Shown here in pieces: positions 15,571-22,108 of a stretch of 40,010 nucleotides of DNA (within the stretch, counting starts at the first letter, position 1; every line of letters begins with the position of its first letter). The notes beneath the pieces were generated by a model. It saw nothing but the letters and a program-made list of their open reading frames with translations, had not been told where the DNA came from and did no database searches. Source of the stretch: a virus; IMG/VR virus record IMGVR_UViG_3300043621_000055, positions 1 through 40,010 of that record, one strand, 5' to 3'. The position numbers were made by a program, and so were the translations under genes.

Positions 15571-16448
15571 CAGCAGCCACCCACCTTCACGCCACGAGCC
15601 CGCAGCCATGGGGTCGGGTTGACCTGATGCCCCCAGTTGGCCGACGACATGATCTCCAGGTGAAGGTGCGGGCCAGTAACCGCTCCGCTAGCCCCGACCC
15701 AGCCGATCGTCTGCCCCTTGGAGACGGTCTGCCCGACCCGAACGCCGGTGCGGGACTGGTGGGCGTAGTGGGAGAACACCCCGGACGAGTGGCGGATGAT
15801 GACCTCCCGGCCGTACCCCGACCACAGCCAACCGACCCCAACGACCGTGCCGGCCCCGATCGCGTGGATCGGCGTGCCGGTGGGGGCGGCCAGGTCGATG
15901 CCTCGGTGCTTCGCGCCGCCGCGCCACTTCGGGTAGCCGTAGCAGTCCGACACCCGGTAGTGGGTAAGGGGCATCTGCCACCCCTTCGCCGTCGGCTTAG
16001 TGCTCGGCTTCGCCGCCCCCGTCGACGCCTTACCCGGGCACCGGACGCTCACGTTCCTCAACGGCAAGATCCAGCGAGGGGCGCTGCTGCCGTTCGCGCG
16101 GGCGATCTGCTCCCAACCCGACGACGACCCGCACACGCGGCCGACGAGGCTTATCCAGCCCTCGCCTCGGTGCGGTGTAGCTGCGTTGGCTGGGGCTGCG
16201 ATGGCGAGCACCAGAACAGCGGCGGTGATCGCCACAGCCCGGGCCGGCCAGTCGTGCCCCATCCGGGTCTGCCGCTGCGGCAGGTCCGGCAACTCATCCA
16301 CCGGCGACAGCGGCTCGGTGCGTTCGAAGTGTCTACTCAGGTCGGTGAGCTTCTGGTTGGCGTCCACCTCGAGGGCGTAAGCGGTGAAGCCCAGCACGAT
16401 CACCAGCCCCACGAAGGTCAGGAACATGGCGGCGAAGTACGCGTTCAT
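15570..16448 (-). CDS. Membrane-linked LysM/M23 peptidoglycan endopeptidase
   Basis: 292 aa from ATG 16448 (AGGGAG upstream). It has a membrane helix at residues 3-26, a cytoplasmic-looking linker, and a second hydrophobic segment at 70-90 ending in an ANAA signal-like site. A LysM-like domain follows near 97-137 (GWISLVGRVCGSSSGWEQIARANG). A lysostaphin-type M23 domain has HRGID (zinc ligands His181 and Asp185) and GPHLHLEI (His261, His263). M23 enzymes cleave peptide cross-bridges in peptidoglycan. Its place in the early operon, far from lysis and tail genes, is odd for a phage lysin. It may be a wall-remodelling or exclusion factor. ATG 16262 could give a second, secreted form. Confidence 0.85.
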   Translation of the reverse strand: MNAYFAAMFLTFVGLVIVLGFTAYALEVDANQKLTDLSRHFERTEPLSPVDELPDLPQRQTRMGHDWPARAVAITAAVLVLAIAAPANAATPHRGEGWISLVGRVCGSSSGWEQIARANGSSAPRWILPLRNVSVRCPGKASTGAAKPSTKPTAKGWQMPLTHYRVSDCYGYPKWRGGAKHRGIDLAAPTGTPIHAIGAGTVVGVGWLWSGYGREVIIRHSSGVFSHYAHQSRTGVRVGQTVSKGQTIGWVGASGAVTGPHLHLEIMSSANWGHQVNPTPWLRARGVKVGGC

Positions 16449-16537
16449 CGGTGTCTCCCTACGAATAGGCCGAACCAGCCGACGAAGGCGACGGCGGTCC
16501 CGGCTGAGCCGGTGAGAAGCCAGTGGGCGGTGGTCAT
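16445..16537 (-). CDS. 30-aa single-span membrane peptide
   Basis: ATG 16537 overlaps the previous stop (ATGA), and its own stop overlaps the peptidase ATG (ATGA). The sequence MTTAHWLLTGSAGTAVAFVG continues to WFGLFVGRHR, a single transmembrane span with a basic end. The tight coupling on both sides is the main reason to accept so short a gene. It may assist the adjacent M23 enzyme. Confidence 0.5.
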   Translation of the reverse strand: MTTAHWLLTGSAGTAVAFVGWFGLFVGRHR

Positions 16538-16866
16538 CGCCGACCGCCAACGGGGTGGCCATCGACGTAGTCCGGCACGGCGTCGGGCGTGAGGAGCGCA
16601 GTGGCGACACCCGGCACCGACGCCCGGATGTACCAGCGCCACCCGGACCGCTCACCGAGCCACTCGTGGGCGGTGGCGTGGTTCGATTCGATCCACGTCT
16701 CGCGGTGCTCGGTGTCGCCAAGCCAGAGGCGCCACACCTCGGCGTCGGCCAGGTCGTCACAGTGGATGCTCAAGAACGACTCGAACACGTCCACCCCACG
16801 GGGGGCGGGGAGTCCTCCACCGATGGCGTTGCCGACGATGGTCCAGATGTCGCGGCGGGTTGTCAT
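16534..16866 (-). CDS. Hypothetical 110-aa protein
   Basis: ATG 16866 overlaps the upstream stop (ATGA). It has DIWTIVGNAIGGGLPAPRGVDVFESFLSIHCDDLADAEVWRLWLGD, then HEWLGERSGWRWYIRASVPG. It resembles small actinophage proteins with a Trp-rich beta core. No function known. Confidence 0.5.
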   Translation of the reverse strand: MTTRRDIWTIVGNAIGGGLPAPRGVDVFESFLSIHCDDLADAEVWRLWLGDTEHRETWIESNHATAHEWLGERSGWRWYIRASVPGVATALLTPDAVPDYVDGHPVGGRR

Positions 16867-17081
16867 GCCGTCACCAGCTCGGCGACGACGTTGAGCAGGC
16901 TCAGCGCCTCGGCTTCGGTCTCGCAACAAATCTGGTGCATGTAGGGGCCGCGACGGTTGGTCACAGCCCACCCCTCCCGGCCGTTGAAGGCGGAGGCAAC
17001 CTGGTTGCCGTTCAGGTCGCGGGCCACGACAACGCCGTAGGTGCTACCCGAGATGGTGAATAGGGCCGTATCCTGTGCCAT
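16863..17081 (-). CDS. Hypothetical 72-aa protein
   Basis: ATG 17081 with GAGAGG upstream. The fold looks beta-rich (ALFTISGSTYGVVVARDLNGNQVASAFNGREGWAVTNRRG), with a C-terminal helix containing ICCETEAEALSLLNVVAEL. First gene after a hairpin at 17104-17131. Function unknown. Confidence 0.55.
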   Translation of the reverse strand: MAQDTALFTISGSTYGVVVARDLNGNQVASAFNGREGWAVTNRRGPYMHQICCETEAEALSLLNVVAELVTA

Positions 17082-17103
17082 GAGAGCTACCTCTCTCGCT
17101 TAG

Positions 17104-17131
17104 GTGCCTCGCCGTTCCCCCGGCGGGGCAC
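17104..17131. terminator. 11-bp hairpin between early genes
   Basis: GTGCCTCGCCG pairs with CGGCGGGGCAC (one G-T pair) around a 6-base loop. It lies in an 87-base gap between the genes at 17169 and 17081. No strong T-run follows on the minus strand, so it may attenuate rather than fully terminate. Confidence 0.5.
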
Positions 17132-17168
17132 TTCCATTTGGTGCGGGGTCTTAGGTGGGGCGTTGCGA

Positions 17169-17399
17169 CTAGGGGGAGGGCGGCGGGGTCCAGCCGAGGG
17201 CGACGAGAGCCTTGGCGGTCCGCGACGGGATACCGATCTCGGCGACACCATCGAAGGCGAAGTGCTCGACGAGGGGGGTCAGCGCCAGTTCGTGTCGGCG
17301 GGTACGCGCGTCGTACGACAGGGTGTAACCGCGCACCGCGTCCGCGATGTCCGTGCCATCGACGACGAACGTCTTGTTGCCGATCTCTACCTTCGCCAT
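17169..17399 (-). CDS. Hypothetical 76-aa protein
   Basis: ATG 17399 with AAGGAG five bases upstream. The sequence MAKVEIGNKTFVVDGTDIAD, followed by a beta-rich segment and ALVALGWTPPPSP, suggests a compact small domain. No family recognised. Follows the HNH gene. Confidence 0.55.
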   Translation of the reverse strand: MAKVEIGNKTFVVDGTDIADAVRGYTLSYDARTRRHELALTPLVEHFAFDGVAEIGIPSRTAKALVALGWTPPPSP

Positions 17400-17443
17400 G
17401 TCTTCTCCTTCGTCGATGTTTGGTGGTGGGGGCCGGCCGCTCA

Positions 17444-17923
17444 CTAGGCCGAGGCGGCCGCTCGCTCGCGGGCGCGTAGGCGCTCTTGCTGCTTCCGTTC
17501 GCGCGCCCGCTCAGGGTTGGCCAAGCGGTATTCGCGACCGACGATCCGACTGCAGGCCGCGCACCAATGGCGGCCGTTGAGGCGAGGGCGAGCGAACTCT
17601 GGGCCATGCCCGCGCGAGCATCGGTAAGGCCCGCTAGTGGCCGCTCGGCCCTTCGTTCTGCAGTCGCGGACGTTGTCTCCCTGCGTCCCGACGCTCAGGT
17701 GCGCCGGGTTGACACACGGAGGGTTGTCGCAGGAGTGCATGACAACGAGTCCAGTGGGGATCTCGCCGTGGGCCAGCTCGTAGGCCACGCGATGCGCGCC
17801 GACGTTCCTGCGGCCGACGGAGATCGCGCCGTAGCCCCACCGGTCGCGGTGGCCGGTGAACTCCCAGCACTCGCCCGCGACAGCGACTCGCAGCCAGAGC
17901 CGGTCGGCCAGTGTCTTGCGCAT
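17444..17923 (-). CDS. HNH_3-type endonuclease
   Basis: 159 aa from ATG 17923, with GAAGGAG upstream. ECWEFTGHRDRWGYGAISVGRRNVGAHRVAYELAHGEIPTGLVVMHSCDNPPCVNPAHLSVGTQGDN is the classic HNH_3 core: HR, VMHSCDNPPCVNP and HL. A C-terminal zinc-binding stretch and basic coil (ERARERKQQERLRARERA) follow. Such free-standing enzymes are often self-propagating homing nucleases in phages. Confidence 0.88.
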   Translation of the reverse strand: MRKTLADRLWLRVAVAGECWEFTGHRDRWGYGAISVGRRNVGAHRVAYELAHGEIPTGLVVMHSCDNPPCVNPAHLSVGTQGDNVRDCRTKGRAATSGPYRCSRGHGPEFARPRLNGRHWCAACSRIVGREYRLANPERARERKQQERLRARERAAASA

Positions 17924-18026
17924 TCCCTACTCCTTCGCGAGTCGCTATCGGGTGGATCTCAGACACGGCCGGCCCCCTGTCTCCCTCGTTCACAGCCCCA
18001 AGGGCGAACAGAGGGGACGTGGGTGG

Positions 18027-18215
18027 TTACGACCCCGGGTTCGGGCCGTCGGGGACCATCGGGTCGCCGGGGCCGCCGGAGGGGTTGTCGGGCTGGGCGC
18101 GCATGCCGGCCATGGCCATCTGCTTGTCGGTCCGCCTCAGCAACCGCTTGATGCGGCCGGGGCCCGTGCCTCCGTCGCCGCCCGGGCCGCTGCCCGCTCC
18201 ACCGGTGTCGCCCAT
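18027..18215 (-). CDS. Gly/Pro-rich 62-aa protein
   Basis: ATG 18215 overlaps the excisionase stop (TGATG). The protein is Gly/Pro-rich at both ends, with a basic middle (GRIKRLLRRTDKQMAMAGMRAQ). No fold or function recognised. Accepted mainly for its coupled position. Confidence 0.4.
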   Translation of the reverse strand: MGDTGGAGSGPGGDGGTGPGRIKRLLRRTDKQMAMAGMRAQPDNPSGGPGDPMVPDGPNPGS

Positions 18216-18436
18216 CAGGCGGCCTCCTCTTCTCTCTCAGCCACGTAGGCCTCCAGCGCCCGCCGGCTGATCAGCCGTCGACCGCCTTCCATGAATGACT
18301 TGATCCTGCGAAGACGCACCAGGTCCCACGTGCGGCGAGGGCTCAGGCCGATCAGCCCAGCCGCGTCGGGCACCGAGTACGCAAGTCGCTCGTCGGTGGC
18401 GTCCGTGCCACTCGTAGTTCCCGCAGTGCGATGCAT
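18215..18436 (-). CDS. Excisionase/MerR-type HTH DNA-binding protein
   Basis: 73 aa from ATG 18436; the same frame is open to GTG 18472. The core YSVPDAAGLIGLSPRRTWDLVRLRRIKSFMEGGRRLISRRALEAYVAEREEEAA is the winged HTH of excisionase (Xis/AlpA-like) proteins. It lies beside the attP-like site and the broken integrase, and divergent from the repressor, as Xis or Cro-type genes do. It would bend attP DNA for excision or act as the first early-operon regulator. Confidence 0.75.
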   Translation of the reverse strand: MHRTAGTTSGTDATDERLAYSVPDAAGLIGLSPRRTWDLVRLRRIKSFMEGGRRLISRRALEAYVAEREEEAA

Positions 18437-18644
18437 GCCACTGACCGTAGTGCAGTGGTACGCGTAGCACACATCAGCCTTTCGGCTGATTCATGCTGGG
18501 CTATTTCCTCGTACCGTCAGTGCCATGCACACCATTGCAGTCAAGCGCCGGTCGGGTCTAAGCCCCACCAGGCCACGGTGGCGCAGGTCGGAGCACTCCT
18601 GTCCACGCGATAACCGGCCAGCAAAACGCACCTATGGTCTGCGC
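18437..18644. promoter_or_regulatory. Divergent control region between excisionase and repressor
   Basis: A 208-base gap between divergent genes. It holds a perfect inverted repeat ATCAGCC-TTTC-GGCTGAT at 18473-18490 and a CCACTG ... CAGTGG repeat near 18438-18458. These are plausible repressor or Xis operators for early leftward and repressor rightward promoters. I cannot point to certain -35/-10 boxes. Confidence 0.5.
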
Positions 18645-18756
18645 ATGTCCGACGACCTGATCCGCGCCCGGTTCTCCCGCTTCGTCGACCGGGCACTCAC
18701 CTCGGCCCGGGCGCGGGGGATGACCGACAAGGACATCCATGCGGCCACCGGGACAC
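18645..18756 (+). pseudogene. N-terminal fragment of immunity repressor
   Basis: ATG 18645 opens SDDLIRARFSRFVDRALTSA followed by RARGMTDKDIHAATG. This is the N-terminal helix and first HTH helix of a repressor type common in actinomycete phages. After about 37 codons the recognisable sequence stops and the DNA continues as integrase coding sequence in another frame. The HTH is incomplete, so no functional repressor can be made. Confidence 0.55.
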
Positions 18757-19050
18757 GGTGGGCCGATCGACCCGCGCCGGGACTGGGGCGAATGGAAGGA
18801 CCTGCTCAAGGCGGCGGGGGTGCGGGATGCGCGGGTGCACGACGCCCGCCACTCGGCGGCGACCGCGATGCTCGCCATGGGGATGGACATGCGGGAGGTC
18901 ATGGAATGGCTGGGTCACAGCCAGATCTCGGTGACGTCGATCTACACCCACATCCCCGACGACGTGATGCGGGAGCGAGCCGCGCAGATGGACGTGGTGC
19001 ATCGACTGCAACCGGATGGTGCAACCAGGTCAACCCGTCGATCAAGCTGA
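18749..19050 (+). pseudogene. C-terminal fragment of tyrosine integrase
   Basis: The frame reads GPIDPRRDWGEWKDLLKAAG, then VHDARHSAATAMLAMGMDMREVMEWLGHSQISVTSIYTHIPDDVMRERAA. It keeps the catalytic HxxR-type box (HDARH), the GHS box and the Tyr nucleophile in SIYTHI. The N-terminal arm-binding and core-binding domains and the first catalytic Arg box are absent. A stop precedes the fragment in frame at 18721. It runs into the attP-like site, the usual place of an int 3' end. Clearly a remnant. Confidence 0.85.
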
Positions 19051-19205
19051 ACTGCAGGTGGGGCGGGCGGGGCTCGAACCCGCGACCGAGGGATTATGAG
19101 TCCCTCCCCTGTGGGTGCACCCCCATGCAATCCCCTGCTCAGAAGCCTTGAGGCACTACATTGCAGGGCATGTCATGGGGGTGCATTGCAACCCGTTGTG
19201 CAACC
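19007..19205. other. attP-like attachment site
   Basis: A tRNA 3' half (19059-19105) is flanked on both sides by paired TGCAACC motifs: 19007-19013 and 19020-19026 on the left, 19187-19193 and 19199-19205 on the right. A perfect inverted repeat TGCACCCCCATG/CATGGGGGTGCA (19116-19127, 19174-19185) also lies on the right. Short repeats on both sides of a tRNA core are what integrase arm-type sites look like. The left pair lies inside the int 3' end. Confidence 0.7.
19059..19105 (-). other. tRNA(CAT) 3' fragment, attachment core
   Basis: On the minus strand: anticodon stem AGGGA/TCCCT with loop CTCATAA (anticodon CAT, Met or Ile2), variable loop, T-arm GCGGG-TTCGAGC-CCCGC, acceptor strand CCGCCCC and A73. 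No D-arm or 5' acceptor strand follows, so it is not a tRNA gene. It restores the end of the host tRNA on integration. Confidence 0.85.
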
Positions 19206-19208
19206 AGA

Positions 19209-19610
19209 TCAATCGGACCGGGTCACCTTGTGCGCGAGCCGCCTGATCGCGGCCACGGTGTCCGGCGCCGGCAGAGCCACCGGACCAGACGCCACCGCCC
19301 GGTAGGTCGTCGGAAAGGACCGTCGGACATCCTGCGTCTGCTCGACCAAGGCGAGCACCTCGGCCATCTGATTGGCCAGGGAATCCAGCCGGGCATCGAA
19401 GTGCTCGGCGTTGGCCCGCTGGACGTCGCGGAGACGTCCAGCTGACCACATCGAAGTGAGGACGGCGCACGCGGTCGCGAGCGCCATGAGCACCAGCATG
19501 TTGATCGGATGCGGCGGCAGCGGTCCTTCGGCTGCGACCGTGCTGATCAGATAGACAACGTAAACGAGCGTGACCGGGCCGGCCACAAACAGCAGGTGAA
19601 GAGGTTTCAA
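19209..19610 (-). CDS. Two-span membrane protein with helical tail
   Basis: 133 aa from TTG 19610, with GGGGG upstream. It has a hydrophobic span at residues 5-26 (LLFVAGPVTLVYVVYLISTVAA) and another at 38-54 (MLVLMALATACAVLTSMW). A coiled helix follows (LRDVQRANAEHFDARLDSLANQMAEVLALVEQTQDV), then a basic end (IRRLAHKVTRSD). It lies directly beside attP. Unknown function; possibly an exclusion or cargo gene. Confidence 0.55.
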   Translation of the reverse strand: MKPLHLLFVAGPVTLVYVVYLISTVAAEGPLPPHPINMLVLMALATACAVLTSMWSAGRLRDVQRANAEHFDARLDSLANQMAEVLALVEQTQDVRRSFPTTYRAVASGPVALPAPDTVAAIRRLAHKVTRSD

Positions 19611-19754
19611 TCAGACCCCCGGACCTCGGGTGCGCTCCCTTGCGCTCCGCAGGTCCTAATGTCTACGCCGGGTTAACCGGCGATTACATCCACGTTGCGG
19701 GTGAGGCGCAGTTGACCGAGTGGTACTTACAGAGGTCAGCCGAACGGACGTAGG
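19611..19754. promoter_or_regulatory. Short intergenic region with palindrome
   Basis: Contains CGCCGG-GTTAA-CCGGCG at 19666-19682 and a GGACCT ... AGGTCC repeat at 19621-19656. They may be a terminator for gntR or operators for the membrane gene. No sure promoter is seen. Confidence 0.35.
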
Positions 19755-19773
19755 TTCCTAGCTTTGCTAGTCA
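19755..19773. repeat. Operator-like repeat at gntR 3' end
   Basis: A 19-base element containing CTAGC-TTT-GCTAG, matching the copy at 20088-20106 at 18 of 19 positions. It spans the gntR stop codon. Confidence 0.65.
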
Positions 19774-20051
19774 GCGTCCTCGGGACCGTCGGGGACGAAC
19801 ACACCCAACCCCTGCTGACCTCGGAGCTCGCCAGTCTCGATGAGCAGGCTTACGGCACGGCGGACCGTCTCGATGGCGAGGGTCTTGGAGCGGAGTTTGG
19901 TCTGATAGAACGCGACGAGCTCGCGGGTCGAGGGCAGGCGGGTACCCGGCGGCCACTCGCCAGTGGCGATGCGCGCACGTAGGTCATCCTGGATCTGCCG
20001 ATAGAACGGCTTAGACAACGTATTACTCCCGGCTAGACCCGCCGATCCCAT
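19767..20051 (-). CDS. GntR-family transcriptional regulator (short)
   Basis: 94 aa from ATG 20051, with GAGGGG nine bases upstream; GTG 20060 is possible. The winged helix is clear: FYRQIQDDLRARIATGEWPPGTRLPSTRELVAFYQTK ... AIETVRRAVSLLIETGELRGQQGLGVFV. There is no effector-binding domain. Actinomycete plasmids and AICEs use GntR regulators such as KorSA to control transfer and replication. Here it lies next to a DUF2637 membrane gene, also plasmid-like. Near-identical 19-base elements bracket the gene, suggesting autoregulation. Confidence 0.85.
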   Translation of the reverse strand: MGSAGLAGSNTLSKPFYRQIQDDLRARIATGEWPPGTRLPSTRELVAFYQTKLRSKTLAIETVRRAVSLLIETGELRGQQGLGVFVPDGPEDAD

Positions 20052-20081
20052 CACGTTCACCCCCTCACTTCAAGAGCAACA

Positions 20082-20114
20082 TTGACATTCCTAGCTTTAC
20101 TAGTCAAGCTTGAC
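20082..20114 (-). promoter_or_regulatory. gntR promoter/operator
   Basis: Holds the second 19-base repeat (20088-20106) with CTAGC-TTTA-CTAG, overlapping a perfect palindrome GTCAAGCTTGAC (20103-20114). On the minus strand TTGACT (20107-20102) could be a -35 box, and on the plus strand TTGACA (20082-20087) another. Occupancy by GntR would block transcription of its own gene. Confidence 0.55.
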
Positions 20115-20230
20115 GGGCGGTCCCCGGCTAGACACTGCGGGAACGCGCCGGGCGCGGCCTCTACTCCCGTGGGGGCCGTGCCCGAGCCCCGCGATCATCG
20201 CCCTGCCGGACGGTCGCGGGTTTGGGGGTT

Positions 20231-20274
20231 GAGACCGGCGCCGCGCTGCCAGCGCGCCGCGGCGGCCGGGTCTC
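20231..20274 (+). terminator. GC-rich hairpin in leader of secreted peptide gene
   Basis: GAGACCGG and CCGGGTCTC enclose an inner GCGCTGCCAGCGC stem. It lies 43 bases before the start at 20317, so it may be an attenuator or simply a stable leader fold. The rest of 20115-20230 holds nothing I recognise. Confidence 0.35.
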
Positions 20275-20316
20275 CCCAATCGGCACCACACTGAACCTCA
20301 ACCAAGGAGAGACCGC

Positions 20317-20553
20317 ATGCGCCGCACCATTGTCACCGTCGTCGCCGCCCTGACCGGGCTGGCCGCAGCTGTCGTCGGCGTCACCGTCATGGCCCTGCCC
20401 GCCGACGCCCGCCCCAAATGCCCATCCGGCGCGTGTGTGCCGGTCACGCCGAAGCCGACACCCCCGCGGTGCGGTGGGCTGGGCTACCAGTTCTGCACCC
20501 CGGTCACCCGGCCGGCACCGACCCCCACGACCAGGCCGTCGATCTGGTACTAG
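20317..20553 (+). CDS. Small secreted Pro/Thr-rich protein
   Basis: 78 aa from ATG 20317, with AAGGAGAG upstream. The N-terminal signal peptide is clear: MRR, then TIVTVVAALTGLAAAVVGVTVMA, then LPADA. The mature part has four Cys (CPSGAC, CGGLGYQFC) and a Pro/Thr-rich tail. One of few rightward genes. Might be lysogenic conversion cargo. Function unknown. Confidence 0.6.
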   Translation: MRRTIVTVVAALTGLAAAVVGVTVMALPADARPKCPSGACVPVTPKPTPPRCGGLGYQFCTPVTRPAPTPTTRPSIWY

Positions 20554-20882
20554 CTCGTCGCGTTGACGTAGATCGTCCACCCGAGGAACAGCAGCGGCGG
20601 TGCCGCCATGAGAACGCCGATGGTCCAGTTCCGCTGGACCATCGCTTTCTTTTCGGCCGGGCTCAGCTGGACCGCCTGCCGGCGGGCCTCGTCGATGACG
20701 TGCTGAGGTGTCCCTGCGGGGGCGTAGACCTGTGCCACCTTCGCGGGTGAGGCGAGGGCCCAGAGGGCGTAGACGTAGAGCCACGCCCCGCAGCTGAGGA
20801 CCGACAGGACGATGTTGACGGCGTGGACACCGCCGGACATGCCGGGGCGGACGGTCACCTGCAGGGCGGGGTCGTAGGTCAT
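20550..20882 (-). CDS. Two-span membrane protein
   Basis: 110 aa from ATG 20882; ATG 20960 in the same frame would add 26 residues but overlap the upstream regulator. It has two hydrophobic spans (AVNIVLSVLSCGAWLYVYALWALA, WTIGVLMAAPPLLFLGWTIYVNA) separated by an amphipathic helix (QHVIDEARRQAVQLSPAEKKAMVQ). It ends convergently on the secreted peptide gene, overlapping four bases. Function unknown. Confidence 0.6.
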   Translation of the reverse strand: MTYDPALQVTVRPGMSGGVHAVNIVLSVLSCGAWLYVYALWALASPAKVAQVYAPAGTPQHVIDEARRQAVQLSPAEKKAMVQRNWTIGVLMAAPPLLFLGWTIYVNATS

Positions 20883-20892
20883 TCCGCGAGTG

Positions 20893-21075
20893 TCAGGCTT
20901 CCCCTTCCGTGATCGGCTCGGCTGAACGGGTGGGTGGGGGCCATCCTTCGTCTCCGACATACCAATGCATCCATGCCCGAAGTGTGGCTGACCGGTCACT
21001 GGTGGACTCGCCGAATCTCGTCCACAGGTCTGCATCGACTCTGACGCTTACCGCGTCGCTTCCACGTCTGGCCAT
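20893..21075 (-). CDS. Ribbon-helix-helix type DNA-binding protein
   Basis: 60 aa from ATG 21075, with GGGGAG upstream. ARRGSDAVSVRVDADLWTRFGESTSDRSATLRAWMHWYVG fits the RHH pattern of a beta strand with alternating residues, then two helices. Likely an autoregulator acting at the palindrome 21097-21114 just upstream of its start. Confidence 0.6.
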   Translation of the reverse strand: MARRGSDAVSVRVDADLWTRFGESTSDRSATLRAWMHWYVGDEGWPPPTRSAEPITEGEA

Positions 21076-21096
21076 TCCGTCTCCCCTTACTTGCGT

Positions 21097-21114
21097 GTGA
21101 CCCGTCACATGTGA
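21097..21114. promoter_or_regulatory. Overlapping palindromes, likely operator
   Basis: GTGAC-CC-GTCAC (21097-21108) overlaps TCACATGTGA (21105-21114). They lie 22 bases upstream of the RHH gene and in the shared leader of the rightward DUF2637 gene. The rest of 21115-21307 includes a TTGACA at 21143 but no clear -10. Confidence 0.5.
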
Positions 21115-21307
21115 TAGACTGGAAGTATAAGGTAATCGCACATTGACAACTACATCCGACGCTCGAAGTCGAGGGAAGACCAGCGGATGAGAGATCCGCA
21201 CAGCCCAGGCAGCGCCGCGAAAGCGTGCAGCGCCAGGGCAAGCCCCGCAGATCCGGCCGCCGCGGGGGTGGCCGTAGATCGCGGCTCCCCGACCCTTAGG
21301 AGGGGCA

Positions 21308-21904
21308 ATGCTCAAGCTCATCCGGCCGTTGGCGCTGTTCATCATGATCGCCGCCATGGCCTCCAGCTACCACACCCAGCTGATCCAGTTCCGTCAGTGG
21401 GAGGTGGACCTGTTCACCGCAGTGATCGCGCCGTTCGCCGTGGACGCGCTCGCGGTTATCTGCTCGATCGCAATCGGGGCCAAGGGTGCCAGCGGCAAGA
21501 AGCTGGCGGCCACGGTGCTGGTGGTGACGTTGGGTGCCTCAATGGCGGCCAACTTCATCGCCGGGGCGACCCTTGGATCCCGGATCGTGCACGCGGGAAT
21601 GGTTCTCATCTACCTCATGGCGGAACTCGTGGCCAGCAAGGTGCGGGCGCCGGAGGTCGTGAAGGAGATCCCGGTGAAGGTGCCGGCGACAGAGAGTGGA
21701 AAGCCGGTCGTGCAGGCGACCGTAACCGAGGTGACCGCCGATGACGCGGCCAGCCCGGACCTGCCTGAGGCGCCGGTTAGTCCGGCGCCGCAGCGGAACC
21801 GTCCGGCGCGCAAGCAGCCGAGCCGGGTTGGACCGGCAATCGACCGCGAGGTCGTCAGCCCGTTGACGGGGCGCGTTCTTACGGAGCGCGCACCGAAGGT
21901 CTGA
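21308..21904 (+). CDS. DUF2637/SpdA-like four-span membrane protein
   Basis: 198 aa from ATG 21308, with AGGAGGGG upstream. It has four hydrophobic spans: PLALFIMIAAMASSYHTQL, FTAVIAPFAVDALAVICSIAI, LAATVLVVTLGASMAANFI and IVHAGMVLIYLMAELVAS. An 85-residue charged, Pro-rich cytoplasmic tail ends in SPLTGRVLTERAPKV. The N-terminal arrangement resembles DUF2637 proteins of Streptomyces plasmids and AICEs, linked there to plasmid spread (Spd). In a phage genome it is unexpected. No TraB-type translocase is present, so a transfer role here is unproven. Confidence 0.6.
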   Translation: MLKLIRPLALFIMIAAMASSYHTQLIQFRQWEVDLFTAVIAPFAVDALAVICSIAIGAKGASGKKLAATVLVVTLGASMAANFIAGATLGSRIVHAGMVLIYLMAELVASKVRAPEVVKEIPVKVPATESGKPVVQATVTEVTADDAASPDLPEAPVSPAPQRNRPARKQPSRVGPAIDREVVSPLTGRVLTERAPKV

Positions 21905-21920
21905 GGTAGCACGCACGAAT

Positions 21921-21975
21921 CGGCCCCGGCCGCCGAACCCAGTTCCAGTGGGTTCGGTGACCGGGGCCGTTTTCG
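21921..21975 (+). terminator. Strong rho-independent terminator
   Basis: Nested stems CGGCCCCGG ... CCGGGGCCG and CCGAACCC ... GGGTTCGG, followed by TTTTCGTTT on the plus strand. It ends the DUF2637 transcript and may also act on leftward lysis transcripts. The following 130 bases to 22108 contain only a short CGGGT-ATT-ACCCG repeat. Confidence 0.85.
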
Positions 21976-22108
21976 TTTGTGCGCCTGGATCGAGGTCCTG
22001 GCTGCTACAACTTCTCAGGGTTGCGTTGTCAGTGTGCACCGGGTGTGGCCATTTCGGAAGCACCCGCTCGGGTATTACCCGACGCAGGTCCGGGGGTTAC
22101 CCGCTACG

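Noticed and set aside
19059-19140. Complete tRNA-Met gene
   Set aside because: Only the anticodon arm, T-arm and 3' acceptor strand are present; no D-arm or 5' acceptor strand follows.
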